Source: Sphingobacterium rhinopitheci (GTDB lineage: Bacteria; Bacteroidota; Bacteroidia; Sphingobacteriales; Sphingobacteriaceae). From it: a stretch of 64,000 nucleotides of DNA. The position numbers and the translations under genes were made by a program. This document shows positions 1-9,565 of this stretch, piece by piece. The notes beneath the pieces were generated by a model. The model worked only from the letters and a program-made list of their open reading frames with translations, had not been told where the DNA came from and ran no database searches. The DNA is taken from contig NZ_JADEYQ010000001.1 of the NCBI RefSeq assembly GCF_022627575.1, positions 372,001-436,000 of the forward strand, read 5' to 3'. Position 1 is the stretch's first letter; each line of letters opens with the position of its first letter.

Positions 1-1
1 G

Positions 2-703
2 TTGCCCGATAACAGCAGTAGTTTAATAAGTATAGAGCGGTTTTGTTGGTGGTTTCATATCATTGGTGTATTAGCATTCTTAAATTATCTTCCCTTTTCC
101 AAACACCTTCATATCATACTGGCATTTCCGAATACCTACTTCAGTAAACTAGAGCCTAAAGGAAAATTTGAGAATATGCCTGCGGTAACAGCTGAAGTAA
201 AATCAATGCTCGATCCCAGTATACCTCCGCCAATAGGTGAAGTATCACGATTTGGGGTCAAGGATGTACAAGATCTTACGTGGAAAAACCTTCTCGATGC
301 CTATACCTGTACCGAATGTGGTAGATGTACTGCAGCATGTCCCGCAAATATAACTGGCAAACTATTGTCACCACGGAAAATCATGATGGACACAAGGAGT
401 CGTCTAGATGAAGTGGGGAAGAACATAGATGCTAATAAGAGCTTCATAGACGATAGTAAAACATTATTGGACACATACATTAGAAGGGAAGAAATATGGG
501 CTTGCACAAGCTGCAATGCTTGTGTAGAACAATGTCCCGTAAACATCAATCCGCTTGAAATAATAATGGGCATACGTCAATATATTGTAATGGAAGAATC
601 TCAAGCCCCAAGCACCATCAACAATATGTTGAGTAACCTCGAAAATAATGGCGCACCTTGGAAATATGCACAAGCAGATAGAGCGAATTGGTCACAACAA
701 TAA
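2..703 (+). CDS. Membrane-linked 4Fe-4S oxidoreductase (HdrC/GlpC-like), 5' truncated
   Basis: This is the C-terminal part of a larger protein; the frame is open at the window edge, so the true start lies upstream. Visible residues 11-45 are hydrophobic and look like the end of a membrane domain. Two ferredoxin-type motifs follow: CTECGRCTAACP (Cys 103, 106, 109, 113) and CTSCNACVEQCP (Cys 168, 171, 174, 178), each expected to hold a 4Fe-4S cluster. Proteins of this build pass electrons between a quinone pool and a cytosolic partner that carries CCG domains, and such a partner is the next gene, 11 bases downstream. The donor and acceptor cannot be told from this fragment. The Fe-S assignment is firm; the exact family and partner enzyme are inferred. 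Confidence 0.85.
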   Translation: MPDNSSSLISIERFCWWFHIIGVLAFLNYLPFSKHLHIILAFPNTYFSKLEPKGKFENMPAVTAEVKSMLDPSIPPPIGEVSRFGVKDVQDLTWKNLLDAYTCTECGRCTAACPANITGKLLSPRKIMMDTRSRLDEVGKNIDANKSFIDDSKTLLDTYIRREEIWACTSCNACVEQCPVNINPLEIIMGIRQYIVMEESQAPSTINNMLSNLENNGAPWKYAQADRANWSQQ

Positions 704-714
704 ACAAACGCAAT

Positions 715-1509
715 ATGGAAAACCAACTATATATACCTACTGTAGCCGAATTGATTAGCAAAGGCGAAACACCAGATTTATTATTTTGGGTTGGCTGTTC
801 GGGTTCATTTGATGAGCGAGCACAACGTATCACTAGAGATATTTGTAAGATTTTAAATCATGTAGGCATTAAATATGCGATTTTAGGAACCGAAGAAAGT
901 TGCACAGGTGATCCGGCCAAACGTTCGGGAAACGAATTCCTCTTCCAGATGCAAGCGATGATGAATATCCAAGTATTGGATGGATATGAAATCAAAAAAA
1001 TAGTAACAGCCTGTCCACATTGCTTCAATACAATTAAAAATGAATATCCCAATCTAGGTGGACATTATGAAGTAATTCATCATACCCAATTGATACAAGC
1101 ATTGATTGATGAAGGACGTTTGAAACCAGCGGATGGGCATGAATTTAAAGGTAAAAAAATAACCTACCACGATCCCTGTTATCTAGGCCGTGCCAATGAA
1201 GTATATGAAGCACCACGTAAGGTGTTAGAATCACTAGATGCTGACCTTATTGAATTGAAACGATGCAAAAGCAATGGTCTATGTTGTGGTGCGGGCGGTG
1301 CCCAAATGTTTAAAGAGCCTGAAGCAGGAAATAAAGATATCAATATAGAACGAATGGATGATGTAATAGCATCACAAGCTACTGTAGTGGCCTCTGCATG
1401 TCCCTTCTGTATGACCATGCTTAGTGATGGGGTCAAGATCAAAGAAAAAGAACAACAAATAACTGTTCTAGATATCGCTGAAATAACAGTCAGATCTAAT
1501 AAAATATAA
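715..1509 (+). CDS. CCG-domain Fe-S oxidoreductase subunit (HdrB/LutA-like)
   Basis: The protein has 264 residues and two cysteine-rich CCG domains: GCSG near residue 28 with CPHC at 100-103, and DPCYLGR near 155 with CCGAGG at 190-195, plus a last CPFC near 237. This is the pattern of heterodisulfide reductase subunit B and of lactate-oxidation subunit LutA. It probably works with the Fe-S protein just upstream as a two-subunit electron-transfer module. The ATG at 715 is preferred to the in-frame TTG at 688, which lies inside the upstream gene. No dehydrogenase lies downstream that would name the substrate, so the pathway stays open. Confidence 0.88.
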   Translation: MENQLYIPTVAELISKGETPDLLFWVGCSGSFDERAQRITRDICKILNHVGIKYAILGTEESCTGDPAKRSGNEFLFQMQAMMNIQVLDGYEIKKIVTACPHCFNTIKNEYPNLGGHYEVIHHTQLIQALIDEGRLKPADGHEFKGKKITYHDPCYLGRANEVYEAPRKVLESLDADLIELKRCKSNGLCCGAGGAQMFKEPEAGNKDINIERMDDVIASQATVVASACPFCMTMLSDGVKIKEKEQQITVLDIAEITVRSNKI

Positions 1510-1534
1510 GATTATAAATAGCGGCAAAAACAAA

Positions 1535-1563
1535 AAAGGATCGCTATAAATTTGCGATCCTTT
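1535..1563 (+). terminator. Rho-independent terminator after the Fe-S pair
   Basis: A perfect 10-bp stem (AAAGGATCGC with GCGATCCTTT) and a 9-base loop, flanked by A-rich and T-rich arms. It ends the two-gene Fe-S operon and, being symmetric, may also stop transcripts arriving from the tRNA on the other strand. Confidence 0.75.
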
Positions 1564-1574
1564 ACTTTGTTATG

Positions 1575-1658
1575 TACCTAGAAGCAGATTCGAACTGCCA
1601 CGCCCTTGCAAGCGCCACCCCCTCAAGATGGTGCGTCTACCAATTTCGCCACCTAGGT
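1575..1658 (-). tRNA. tRNA-Leu (anticodon GAG)
   Basis: The 84-base cloverleaf can be folded by eye on the minus strand: a 7-bp acceptor (ACCTAGG with TCTAGGT), D-arm GCG-loop-CGC with GGTAGA, anticodon stem CCATC/GGTGG around loop TTGAGGG giving anticodon GAG, a 15-base class II variable arm and a T-arm with TTCGAAT. It reads CUC and CUU codons. CCA is not encoded. The first acceptor pair is A-U instead of the G-C usual for leucine tRNAs. Confidence 0.93.
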
Positions 1659-1714
1659 ATTAATACGAACAAAAATATATCTTTTTTTTGAAGGTACAAG
1701 AGTTTTTGAGCAGA

Positions 1715-2593
1715 TTATTTAATAAAATTTTTATTTATTAGTGTTTGAATAATACCATCAACCATACCTACTCTAGGAGCGACTATATTTTTGAGATGTC
1801 CAACTTTCATTATAGTCAAAAAAATCTCAGATGCTGGGATAATAACATCTGCACGATCCGAACGCAATCCTAAATTCTGAATACGATCTTTCATCGAAAA
1901 TGAATTTAGGTAAAGATATATAGCATTCAACTTTGCGTATGTAATAGGCATATCATCCTTTGCATTAGCAATTCTTGAGAGCTTATTTATATTACCACCA
2001 GTACCAATACCATATATATTTTTATACCCTTTAGTTATCTCTTTCACCCATATACGCATGTCATCCCAAGTTTCAGGGTTATCTTGATTATCAAGGATAC
2101 GAATCGTACCTAGATTAAAAGAACGCGATGACACAAGAGTTCCATTTGCAAATAGTGAAATCTCTGTACTACCACCACCTACATCAATATATAAATACAC
2201 CTTATCTTTATCTATTTTATCCGATAGATTCGAATTAAAGATAATTTTTGCTTCTTCGGAGCCATCAATAATTTGGATATCAATACCCGATTCTTTACAT
2301 GCCTTAACTATCTCTCCCCCATTTTCAGCATCACGCATTGCTGAGGTAGCGCAAGCGATATAATCAGATACTTTATAAACATCCATCAGACTACGAAAAG
2401 CACTCATAGTCTTGACCATATCCTCAAACTTACCCTTAGAAATACGCTTATCAATAAATGCGTCGTCCCCAAGTCGGAGCGGTACTCGTAAGAGTGTATT
2501 TTTAGTATAAATTACCTCACTACCTTTGTCAATAATGTCTGCAATCAAAAGCCTAACCGCATTTGAGCCAATATCTATCGCTGCGTATCTCAC
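1715..2593 (-). CDS. Ppx/GppA-type phosphatase
   Basis: The 292-residue protein matches the sugar-kinase/actin-like Ppx/GppA domain. The N-terminal phosphate-binding loop is AIDIGSNAVRLLIADI (residues 4-19), the second is YIDVGGGSTEISLF, and the third region is GIGTGGNINKL. Family members remove terminal phosphate from polyphosphate or from pppGpp. It is the short single-domain form, without the C-terminal HD-like extension of E. coli Ppx and GppA, as is common in Bacteroidota. No polyphosphate kinase lies nearby, so the sequence does not separate exopolyphosphatase from pppGpp phosphatase. Confidence 0.88.
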   Translation of the reverse strand: MRYAAIDIGSNAVRLLIADIIDKGSEVIYTKNTLLRVPLRLGDDAFIDKRISKGKFEDMVKTMSAFRSLMDVYKVSDYIACATSAMRDAENGGEIVKACKESGIDIQIIDGSEEAKIIFNSNLSDKIDKDKVYLYIDVGGGSTEISLFANGTLVSSRSFNLGTIRILDNQDNPETWDDMRIWVKEITKGYKNIYGIGTGGNINKLSRIANAKDDMPITYAKLNAIYLYLNSFSMKDRIQNLGLRSDRADVIIPASEIFLTIMKVGHLKNIVAPRVGMVDGIIQTLINKNFIK

Positions 2594-2691
2594 TATGATA
2601 ATATAAATTAATTAATAATTACAAGTATACTACTGTCCTATTATACTTGTATTAATAAATTGTAAACTTACAATTTGCTTTACAATTTAAT

Positions 2692-2722
2692 AAAAAAAGC
2701 ATCCTTTTGAGATGCTTTTTTT
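2692..2722 (-). terminator. Terminator after the small lipoprotein gene
   Basis: An A-tract/T-tract hairpin: about 12 bp of stem built on GCATC/GATGC, loop of 7 bases, with a run of seven A/T on each side. It lies 23 bases beyond the stop of the minus-strand lipoprotein gene and separates it from the Ppx/GppA gene. Confidence 0.75.
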
Positions 2723-2744
2723 ATATTAAGATTATTTTTTTCTT

Positions 2745-3281
2745 TTAATGGTGAGCGTGTGCTTCTGCTTTACCACCAATTTGCGTGTATAGTTCTTCTG
2801 CTTTAGCTAATTGCTCTTTACCAAACTTTTGTAATGTCGGATTTGTATTTTTTGTAAGTCGACCTAGTTGTAGCTTTACAAAAGCAATTTCTTCTTGTGC
2901 ACGATGCACATAATCAATGTGCTCCTGGGCTAAAAATGCATTTCCTGTTGTATCAACAGAAGGCGTAATAGTAGATGGTACAGGATTCAATATAACATCA
3001 AATTCCGTAGAAACACTATCTAACTGTGGTAAAAATTGTGTGTAGAAATCTTTTACCTTAACAGCTACGTCCTTTGACTCTGCCGCATTTTCTGCATTCT
3101 CTGCATACTTAGTACCTTCTATAGCAACCTCATTTACATGTTGAATAATTACATAAGCATCTCCATCCACTAATGATGTATGTGTATATTGTAATTGATT
3201 TTCTTGAGCAGTCTTGAAAACACAAGAATTAAGCAAAGTACTTGCACAAATGGCTGCTACGAATAAAGTATTTAATTTCAT
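2745..3281 (-). CDS. Small lipoprotein of unknown function, His-rich C-terminus
   Basis: The 178-residue protein opens with a signal peptide and lipobox LLNSC (Cys 20), so it should be a lipid-anchored envelope protein. The rest is mostly charged and helical with acidic stretches and no recognised catalytic motif. The helical pattern recalls the DUF4142 ferritin-like group, but that is only a resemblance. It ends KAEAHAHH, a short His cluster that could bind a metal ion. The gene is single, with its own terminator, and lies between PEP carboxylase and the phosphatase. Confidence 0.7.
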   Translation of the reverse strand: MKLNTLFVAAICASTLLNSCVFKTAQENQLQYTHTSLVDGDAYVIIQHVNEVAIEGTKYAENAENAAESKDVAVKVKDFYTQFLPQLDSVSTEFDVILNPVPSTITPSVDTTGNAFLAQEHIDYVHRAQEEIAFVKLQLGRLTKNTNPTLQKFGKEQLAKAEELYTQIGGKAEAHAHH

Positions 3282-3334
3282 TTCTATTCTTTTTTACGTC
3301 TACAAAAGTATAAAATATCTATTAGAATTCCGCA

Positions 3335-5911
3335 TTATGCTAAATTTCTTCCTGCATTTACTACACCATATAGCGTTCTACTAATCAATTTTCTATAAAT
3401 CTGTTCTTGTTTTTCGTCTAGATTTTCTTTTTCTAGTGATCGTGTTGCGTACTGTTGAATAATTAATAGCGGTAGAACGATTTTTTCCCTTTGCAAGATT
3501 GATTCTCTTTCAACCGGATAATTCTCCATTAACACCGAAAAACCTGTCAACTTCTTTAGGTATTTTTTAGTCTTCTCAAACTCTTCATTCAAGTTCATCC
3601 AGAATTCACCGAATACAGCATCATCTTTCATATACGATGTAATATCAAAATTAGATTTTGTCATAGACATCATACAATTATCTAATAATGTATTAAAGAA
3701 GCCTGAATTTTGATATAAATTATGAACGTATGACCATAAGTTGTTTTCCTCTGCCCATTGCAAAGCTGTACCTACACCATAGAATCCTGGGATATTCTGT
3801 TTCAATTGGCTCCATGCTGTAACAAATGATATAGCGCGTAAATCTTCTAAACGAAGCTCTTTATCTGAATTACGTTTTACAGGACGACTACTGATATTGA
3901 TGGATGATAGGGACTTCAACGGGCTCAATGTTTCCAAATATTTAAGAAATTGCGGGTGATTACGCAAACTCATAAATTTATTATAGCTCACTAAAGCAAT
4001 ATCATTAATAATTTCCTTTTGTTTTTTTGTTAATGTATCACCTTCATTTTGCTTCAATTCGGAGATTAATCCGGCGTGTACCAGCTGTTCAATATTGTAT
4101 TGAGCAGTATCCAGAGAACCATATTGGCTACTGATTGTCTGTCCTTGTATTGTCAATTGAATATGCTTATTTTCAATATCTTTACCCATTGAAGCATAGA
4201 ATCGCTGTGTCTTACCTCCACCACGTGCTGGAGGGCCACCACGACCATCAAAAAATACTAAATCTACATCATATTCACGCGCCAAGGCTGTTAATTCAAT
4301 CTTAGCCTTATAAATAGACCAATTGGCCATCAAATAACCACCATCTTTGGTACTATCCGAAAAGCCTAACATAATCGTTTGCTTATTTCCTCTTTTCTTT
4401 AGATGACTAGCATAATTTGTATTTGTATATAATGTACGCATTACATCTGACGCTCTAGATAAATCATCTACCGTCTCAAACAATGGGACAAAATCAATAG
4501 TAAGATCCTCTTTCGTCCATCCTTGCCATAAAAACAATTGCATCAAAGCTAATATATCTGATGCTTGTTGGCAGTTAGAAATGATAAATCGCTGTGCTGC
4601 GCGCTCACTTCCTGAGGCTTGAATATTTTTTAGGTGGCGAATTACGCCAATTGTATCTTGAACCAAAGCTTCGGCATCTTCTTTACAATCGAGTGTAGCT
4701 TCAGTAAATTTTAGCGATGCTTGTTTATTCTCTTCAGATCCGTTTAAATCAGCAATATTGATTCTCGTTTCATCCGGATAATGTTTAGCCAAATAGGTTG
4801 TCGTTTCACGTAACACAGAACTATCTTGGCGGATATCTAATGTTGCAAAGAAGCAACCAAATGTTTTCACTTTATGTATTAAATCCTCTACCAACTCGAT
4901 GAATAAACCATTATGAAGATCATTCAAAACTGATTTAATAGCTTCAAGATTTGTCAAAATCTCCTCTGTATCATTCGTTGGGTTATCTATCGGATTAAAA
5001 CTATTTTCATAAAACAGATTTTGAAGATTATCCAAGTATTGCTCTGCCCCTCTGAAAGTAATTCTTCTTTTTACGATTCTAAAATCACGATAATAACAAC
5101 GGAAAAGTATCGTTCTAAGCATTGAAGCTACACGTTTAGTACTTTCAACAGTCACGTTAGGATTTCCATCTCTATCACCTCCTGGCCAAAAGCCTAATTC
5201 TACAAGTTGCTTCACTTCTTTACCATCAACATCCAATTCGCTATCTATTTTTGATTGAATACCAGAGGTAACTTTATAAAATACATTCTCCAAGTACCAA
5301 GCTAAGCTAATTGCTTCATCAACAGGTGTTGGCTTTTGCTTTTTAATAAATGGTGTTTTACCCAATTGTTGTAATAACAAATTGATATTAGAAATATCAT
5401 TTGCTTTAATAGCTTCAATCAAATCATTTATAATCCCTAATACAGGACCAGGATAAAACTGCGTAGGGTGTGCTGTTAGTACTAATCTTACAGAGAAATC
5501 CTTTAATTTTTCGACGATACGACCTTTTAATTTATCATCATTCCTTACTAAAGAGAACAATGCATCCAAACCAACACTTTCATCGGAACGACCCACCGCT
5601 TGAAATGCAGAATCTTCGATAGCATCAAATAAAACAACCTGTCTCTCGATATATTGTACGATTCTAAAAAGCAAATCTATACGATCTTCAGCAAGAACAT
5701 ATTGTTCGTATTGCCCAAAGAAACTATCAATAATAACCTCAGGTGAAAGATGCTTCTCTACCCCTTCTTCACAATGGGTCGTAAAGAAAGGTAATAATGT
5801 ACCAGTATGCTTAACACGCTGGAATGGCAGGGTTAAGAATAAACTTTTAAATAAATCAAAACGTGTTAAAACCTCTGATTCGAAAAGCGCCTGTTTCTGA
5901 CTTAATTTCAT
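3335..5911 (-). CDS. ppc: Phosphoenolpyruvate carboxylase
   Basis: The 858-residue enzyme fixes bicarbonate onto PEP to give oxaloacetate, refilling the TCA cycle. Signatures: LTAHPTQ with the catalytic His at 148, GFWPGGDRDGNP near 240-251, FATLDIRQDS near 355-364, and MLGFSDSTKDGGYLMANW near 514-531. The second glycine-rich loop reads FFDGRGGPPARGGG (residues 553-566), with Asp 555 where the E. coli enzyme has a conserved His in FHGRGG. The C-terminus is VVNAGRNLA, not the usual ending in RNTG. Both differences fit a divergent clade that I believe is usual in Bacteroidota. Length is close to the family norm. It is monocistronic; the upstream region is the mobile-element graveyard. Confidence 0.93.
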   Translation of the reverse strand: MKLSQKQALFESEVLTRFDLFKSLFLTLPFQRVKHTGTLLPFFTTHCEEGVEKHLSPEVIIDSFFGQYEQYVLAEDRIDLLFRIVQYIERQVVLFDAIEDSAFQAVGRSDESVGLDALFSLVRNDDKLKGRIVEKLKDFSVRLVLTAHPTQFYPGPVLGIINDLIEAIKANDISNINLLLQQLGKTPFIKKQKPTPVDEAISLAWYLENVFYKVTSGIQSKIDSELDVDGKEVKQLVELGFWPGGDRDGNPNVTVESTKRVASMLRTILFRCYYRDFRIVKRRITFRGAEQYLDNLQNLFYENSFNPIDNPTNDTEEILTNLEAIKSVLNDLHNGLFIELVEDLIHKVKTFGCFFATLDIRQDSSVLRETTTYLAKHYPDETRINIADLNGSEENKQASLKFTEATLDCKEDAEALVQDTIGVIRHLKNIQASGSERAAQRFIISNCQQASDILALMQLFLWQGWTKEDLTIDFVPLFETVDDLSRASDVMRTLYTNTNYASHLKKRGNKQTIMLGFSDSTKDGGYLMANWSIYKAKIELTALAREYDVDLVFFDGRGGPPARGGGKTQRFYASMGKDIENKHIQLTIQGQTISSQYGSLDTAQYNIEQLVHAGLISELKQNEGDTLTKKQKEIINDIALVSYNKFMSLRNHPQFLKYLETLSPLKSLSSINISSRPVKRNSDKELRLEDLRAISFVTAWSQLKQNIPGFYGVGTALQWAEENNLWSYVHNLYQNSGFFNTLLDNCMMSMTKSNFDITSYMKDDAVFGEFWMNLNEEFEKTKKYLKKLTGFSVLMENYPVERESILQREKIVLPLLIIQQYATRSLEKENLDEKQEQIYRKLISRTLYGVVNAGRNLA

Positions 5912-6120
5912 TAATAATGAATAATTAGTATCTGTAATTTGTTAAAACTCTTAACCAAATATACGACATTAATATAATTTAGTGTCTATTATTATCATTT
6001 TTATATTTTTAATATTATTTTTTTACAAATCGTACAAAAATAAACTATATAATTCTACATAACTACCATAATAACGAATTACATACCGTCTGTTAATCAA
6101 AATACCCTCAAAAGTATTGA
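5912..6120. other. AT-rich intergenic stretch, no gene seen
   Basis: This 209-base region upstream of ppc is very AT-rich with stops in all frames. It must hold the ppc promoter, but no clear TAnnTTTG box is visible. I see no RNA gene or hairpin. It merges on the right with the decayed relaxase. Confidence 0.5.
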
Positions 6121-6649
6121 TATGTTAAGCGTATTGATATTCAAAAAATAAGAGGAAGTGCCAATGGTATAGCCTACTTATTCGAGGATAAACAAGACCA
6201 ACGTAAAAAACGAGGTTATCAGCTTGATCAAAATAAGCTGATAAGGAAAGCTCCAAGTGAGCTTTTTTCGGAAATCAAACAATGGAATTAAGACAATCCG
6301 AAAGAATTAATTAATGAAGTATTTTTCCATGGTTTTAGCTCCTGCAGGTGATGACGGCTAGTAATTAACTAACAAGGAACTTCGTAAATTATCAAAAAAA
6401 ATTATTGCAAAAACATTGAATATTGACCCCAATAAATAGCCTTACTATATGCATGTTCATGATGATAAAGAAAACAAGCATGTGTATATATACTTACCTC
6501 GAACCGATTATAATGATAAGACTATAAATGATAAACATAGTATGTATAGAGCTATTAATTCAACTGATGAAATAGCAAAAAACAATCTAACCAGGGCAAA
6601 ATATGGTATATTTAGGCACATTTGGAATAAAATATGGTTCAGGTTTTGA
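6121..6649 (+). pseudogene. Decayed relaxase (mobilisation nuclease) remnant
   Basis: Read with frame changes, this stretch gives a broken relaxase. From 6121 the frame reads GSANGIAYLFEDKQDQRKK and then KAPSELFSEIKQWN up to a TAA at 6289. After a shift near 6328 it reads MVLAPAGDDG, TAG and TAA, LTNKELRKLSKKII, another TAG at 6439, then YYMHVHDDKENKHVYIYLPR, the HxD...H histidine region of the relaxase family, and NDKTINDKH. The order of blocks (substrate-side helix, APAGD..L, catalytic His region) matches mobilisation relaxases of PF03432 type. There are at least four in-frame stops and one frameshift, so it is dead. The open 66-codon segment at 6449-6649 is part of it, not a separate gene. 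Confidence 0.72.
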
Positions 6650-6664
6650 GCAAGAGAAAAAAAA

Positions 6665-6962
6665 TACCAAGCTGTAAATTGCACTAATTGTCCGTTAAAA
6701 AGAGCTTATCATCAAAGTACAGGAAATAGAATTATTCAAGTAAATGAAATCCTGAACCGACACAAAGAAATAGCACATGAACTGCTCAATAGCGAAGAAG
6801 GAATTGCTAAACGCAAAAAGTGATGTTGTGATGTGGAACGGGTCTTCGGAAACATAAAAAAAATCAAAAATTCCGCCGCTTTATGCTTCGCGGTAAAACC
6901 AAAGTGTCCATAGAATGGGGTTATTGGCAATAGCACCAAACATTAATAAGAAAGCGGTCTGA
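6665..6962 (+). pseudogene. Decayed IS1182-family transposase, C-terminal remnant
   Basis: The frame starting at 6665 reads YQAVNCTNCPLKRA, then GNRIIQVNEILNRHKEIA and LLNSEEGIAKRKK, a TGA, and CCDVERVFGNIKK. A one-base shift gives FRRFMLRGKTKVSIEWG, and another gives GLLAIAPNINKKAV before TGA at 6960. This order (Cys pair, GNR.I.VN, SEEG..R, DVE.VFGNIK, RFMLRG, GLLA) is the C-terminal DDE domain of IS1182 transposases. One in-frame stop and two frameshifts make it inactive. The N-terminal half and the element ends are missing, and it abuts the decayed relaxase. Confidence 0.85.
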
Positions 6963-7059
6963 AAAGACCATTTTCATACCTGTTTTTTCTAAATATTGAA
7001 AGGATGATCAACTTAAAGCTCACACAAGTAGCTATACGCTGACAGATTCATTTAAAACT

Positions 7060-7093
7060 AAAAAAGGCCGCCTCAATTATTTTGAGACAGCCT
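7060..7093 (-). terminator. guaB terminator
   Basis: On the minus strand a 12-bp stem with two G-U pairs (AGGCTGTCTCAA with TTGAGGCGGCCT) is followed by a run of T. It lies 24 bases beyond the guaB stop. Confidence 0.8.
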
Positions 7094-7116
7094 CTTATTT
7101 CCTAAAAAAGTATGAA

Positions 7117-8657
<1,541 letters not shown>

Positions 8658-8792
8658 TTCCTATGCAACAAAACAGCATCCAAAACTATGAATTACGATA
8701 AAAAATCTTTATAATTGTTGCCAATGCTCTAAATCATGGCAAGAACTTTGCTGTTGATTTAGACAACAAAACAATTTTATAATACAAATTCT

Positions 8793-9269
8793 ATGAAAAA
8801 ATTATTCTTACCATTATTAGCTGCTGTATCTTTCTGTGTACTTTCGCAAGAGGCAAAAGCACAGACGCCTTTCAAATCTGCCTTAGGTATTGTTTTTGAT
8901 GGAAATGATGGATCGAATGTAGGTATTCAATACAAGACAGCATTAAAAGGCCCTCAAGCTTTACAAATTCAAGCAGCTTTCCGTAACAATTGGGTTAGTG
9001 TTGGCGCGGATTGGCAGTACGAAAAAGCAATCAACGGTGCTGAAGGTTTGGCATGGTATGCAGGTATCGGTGCTCAATTAGGTTTTTGGAATTATGATGG
9101 ACACTCTGAAACATATATAGGCTTACGTCCTCAAATCGGTTTAGAGTACAAAATCCCTACTATTCCTATCGCAATGCACTTAGATTACAAACCATTATTA
9201 GGTGTAAACCACAATACAGGTTTCCAAGGTGATGGTTTCACATTTGGTGTTAAATACATCTTAAAATAA
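8793..9269 (+). CDS. Small secreted outer-membrane beta-barrel protein, unknown function
   Basis: The protein has 158 residues: a signal peptide of about 24 residues ending AKAQ, then alternating hydrophobic and polar strands rich in Gly and aromatic residues (VGIQYKTAL, LQIQAAFR, WVSVGADWQYEKAI, WYAGIGAQLGFW, LRPQIGLEYKI) and a C-terminal strand FTFGVKYILK ending in the usual aromatic-rich pattern. This predicts a small 8-strand porin-like barrel of the outer membrane. It resembles the outer membrane beta-barrel domain proteins common in Bacteroidota. No ligand can be named. It is monocistronic with its own terminator. Confidence 0.75.
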   Translation: MKKLFLPLLAAVSFCVLSQEAKAQTPFKSALGIVFDGNDGSNVGIQYKTALKGPQALQIQAAFRNNWVSVGADWQYEKAINGAEGLAWYAGIGAQLGFWNYDGHSETYIGLRPQIGLEYKIPTIPIAMHLDYKPLLGVNHNTGFQGDGFTFGVKYILK

Positions 9270-9277
9270 AAAATTAT

Positions 9278-9312
9278 AAAGGGACGTTATTAAATTAATG
9301 TCCCTTTTTTTT
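9278..9312 (+). terminator. Terminator after the small beta-barrel gene
   Basis: GGGACGTTA pairs with TAATGTCCC (one G-U), extended by AAA/TTT, then a run of eight T. Confidence 0.85.
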
Positions 9313-9480
9313 CAATCTATACTATTGTTAGCTCCCACAGCAACAGACAATCTTGCTTCGGTAGGATTAATCCATTTTTATAGTATTTAGATAAACCTCC
9401 TACAGATATAAAAAACAATTAAGTAAATTAAGAAGAAATAAATCGCTATAAATCGATATATTCTTTATACATTTTTTTTA
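9313..9480. other. Leader region before secDF, nothing recognised
   Basis: 168 bases of AT-rich DNA between the terminator and the secDF -7 box. I see no ORF, hairpin or known RNA motif. Confidence 0.4.
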
Positions 9481-9488
9481 TACCTTTG
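9481..9488 (+). promoter_or_regulatory. secDF -7 box TACCTTTG
   Basis: Exact match to the Bacteroidota -7 consensus TAnnTTTG, 77 bases before the secDF ATG. No clear TTTG is seen at the -33 position. Confidence 0.5.
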
Positions 9489-9565
9489 CGATTCTTGGTA
9501 AATTATGTTATCATTACAGCGCAATAAAATATAAACTATATCAAACTAATAGAAACAATAAGAAA

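Noticed and set aside
6449-6649. A 66-codon open frame as an independent small gene
   Set aside because: Its sequence continues the relaxase reading on both sides of stops; it is a piece of the decayed relaxase.
6736-6939. Minus-strand open frame inside the transposase remnant
   Set aside because: It is antisense to the IS1182-like sequence and has no recognisable protein pattern.
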